From Halovivax ruber XH-70 (lineage in GTDB: Archaea; Halobacteriota; Halobacteria; Halobacteriales; Natrialbaceae), in the NCBI RefSeq assembly GCF_000328525.1, contig NC_019964.1, positions 1,240,001 through 1,304,000 on the forward strand: a stretch of 64,000 bases of DNA, written 5' to 3'. Positions within the stretch are counted from its first letter, which is position 1; every line of letters begins with the position of its first letter. A model generated the notes under the pieces. That model did not search any database. It was not told the origin of the DNA and saw only the letters and a program-made list of their open reading frames with translations. Position numbers and translations under genes: made by a program. This document shows, piece by piece, positions 63,783 through 64,000 of this stretch.

Positions 63783-64000
63783 ATGGTTACGATGGATACA
63801 GCGGATATCGAGACGGATTTGAGCCTGTTCAAGTACGACACGTTAGAACAGCTCCCACCCGAGTATCGAACATTGTCGGAATCCGAGCGTCGACCGCGAA
63901 TCGAGGCTGCGCTCTCCGAACTCGGCGACGACGTCGTCGTCCTGGGACACAACTACCAGCGTCGAGAGATCGTCGAACACGCCGACTTCGTCGGTGACTC
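63783..64000 (+). CDS. nadA: Quinolinate synthase NadA, 5' part, truncated by the window edge
   Basis: The frame from ATG 63783 (MVTMDTADIETDLSLFKYDTLEQLPPEYRTL) is open to the right edge, giving 72 residues. VVVLGHNYQRREIVEHADFVGDS is the strongly conserved NadA motif. It condenses iminoaspartate with dihydroxyacetone phosphate to quinolinate in NAD biosynthesis, using a 4Fe-4S cluster. A second in-frame ATG at 63792 is also possible. In haloarchaea nadA usually precedes nadB and nadC. Confidence 0.93.
   Translation, partial: MVTMDTADIETDLSLFKYDTLEQLPPEYRTLSESERRPRIEAALSELGDDVVVLGHNYQRREIVEHADFVGD

Overview
The window is chromosomal DNA from an extremely halophilic archaeon (class Halobacteria). 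Evidence: GC-rich, strongly acidic proteins; a C50 bacterioruberin-type carotenoid operon; a Bat regulator; HalOD1, DUF373 and Dph6 proteins; a group II chaperonin (thermosome); a geranylgeranyl reductase; a stand-alone TRAM protein; archaeal TATA boxes about 25-30 bp from start codons (leaderless or short-leader genes). The gene set fits the Natrialbales-like side of the class, but genus cannot be decided from this window. It is mostly housekeeping backbone: no CRISPR array, no intact insertion sequence and no rRNA were found.

Layout. 1-2 kb: 5' part of a DUF255/thioredoxin protein (runs off the left edge), an FxsA-like membrane protein, and tRNA-Ile(GAT) followed by a duplicated tRNA 3' end, probably an integration scar. 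2-8.5 kb: minus-strand carotenoid block crtB-crtD-lyeJ-cruF with overlapping genes, preceded by a Bat-type regulator carrying a recognisable LOV photosensor domain. 8.6-13.4 kb: a two-domain multicopper oxidase, a possible single-cyclin-fold protein, a DUF6293-like regulator whose 3' end runs into a 20-bp tandem repeat, a mini zinc ribbon, a half-size flavoprotein divergent from an HxlR regulator, and a DUF3006 protein. 13.5-24.3 kb: FAD/FeS glycolate/lactate-type dehydrogenase, sugar nucleotidyltransferase, Dph6, DUF373, HalOD1, a coiled-coil protein, a GH2-like protein without its catalytic motif, and a DUF5791-like protein. 24.4-36.7 kb: aconitase, an SDR, a membrane-anchored DHH phosphoesterase, an HVO_0758-type zinc finger, an MFS transporter, glucosyl-3-phosphoglycerate synthase, a DUF7109-like/NUDIX pair, a DUF7388-like protein, and an overlapping creatininase/FAD-oxidase pair. 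36.7-45.9 kb: Hsp20, a small zinc protein, radical SAM-HhH protein plus TRAM protein, a YkgJ/MBL/wHTH run, methyltransferase and glycosyltransferase, enoyl-CoA hydratase, and an amidohydrolase-like protein without its metal ligands. 46-54.4 kb: thermosome, SAM hydrolase, an HhH protein, 3-hydroxyacyl-CoA dehydrogenase, squalene/phytoene synthase divergent from acyl-CoA dehydrogenase, and geranylgeranyl reductase. 54.4-64 kb: PadR regulator, DUF7111-like protein, a (TC)19 microsatellite upstream of a CtaA/CtaB fusion for heme synthesis, aldo/keto reductase, DUF192 lipoprotein, F420-dependent oxidoreductase, ABC exporter, DUF420 (CtaM-like) protein, J-domain protein, NikR, and the 5' end of nadA.

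How genes work together. The carotenoid operon plus the LOV-Bat regulator suggests light-controlled bacterioruberin synthesis. The second trans-prenyl synthase at 50.4 kb and the geranylgeranyl reductase add squalene-type and lipid/isoprenoid reduction functions. Enoyl-CoA hydratase, 3-hydroxyacyl-CoA dehydrogenase and acyl-CoA dehydrogenase are scattered beta-oxidation-type genes. The CtaA/CtaB fusion and DUF420 protein belong to terminal oxidase biogenesis. The features that ordinary annotation would miss are the (TC)19 tract, the 20-bp tandem repeat, the tRNA scar, the LOV domain in Bat, and the apparent pseudoenzymes. I did not find a clearly new multi-gene defence or mobile system.
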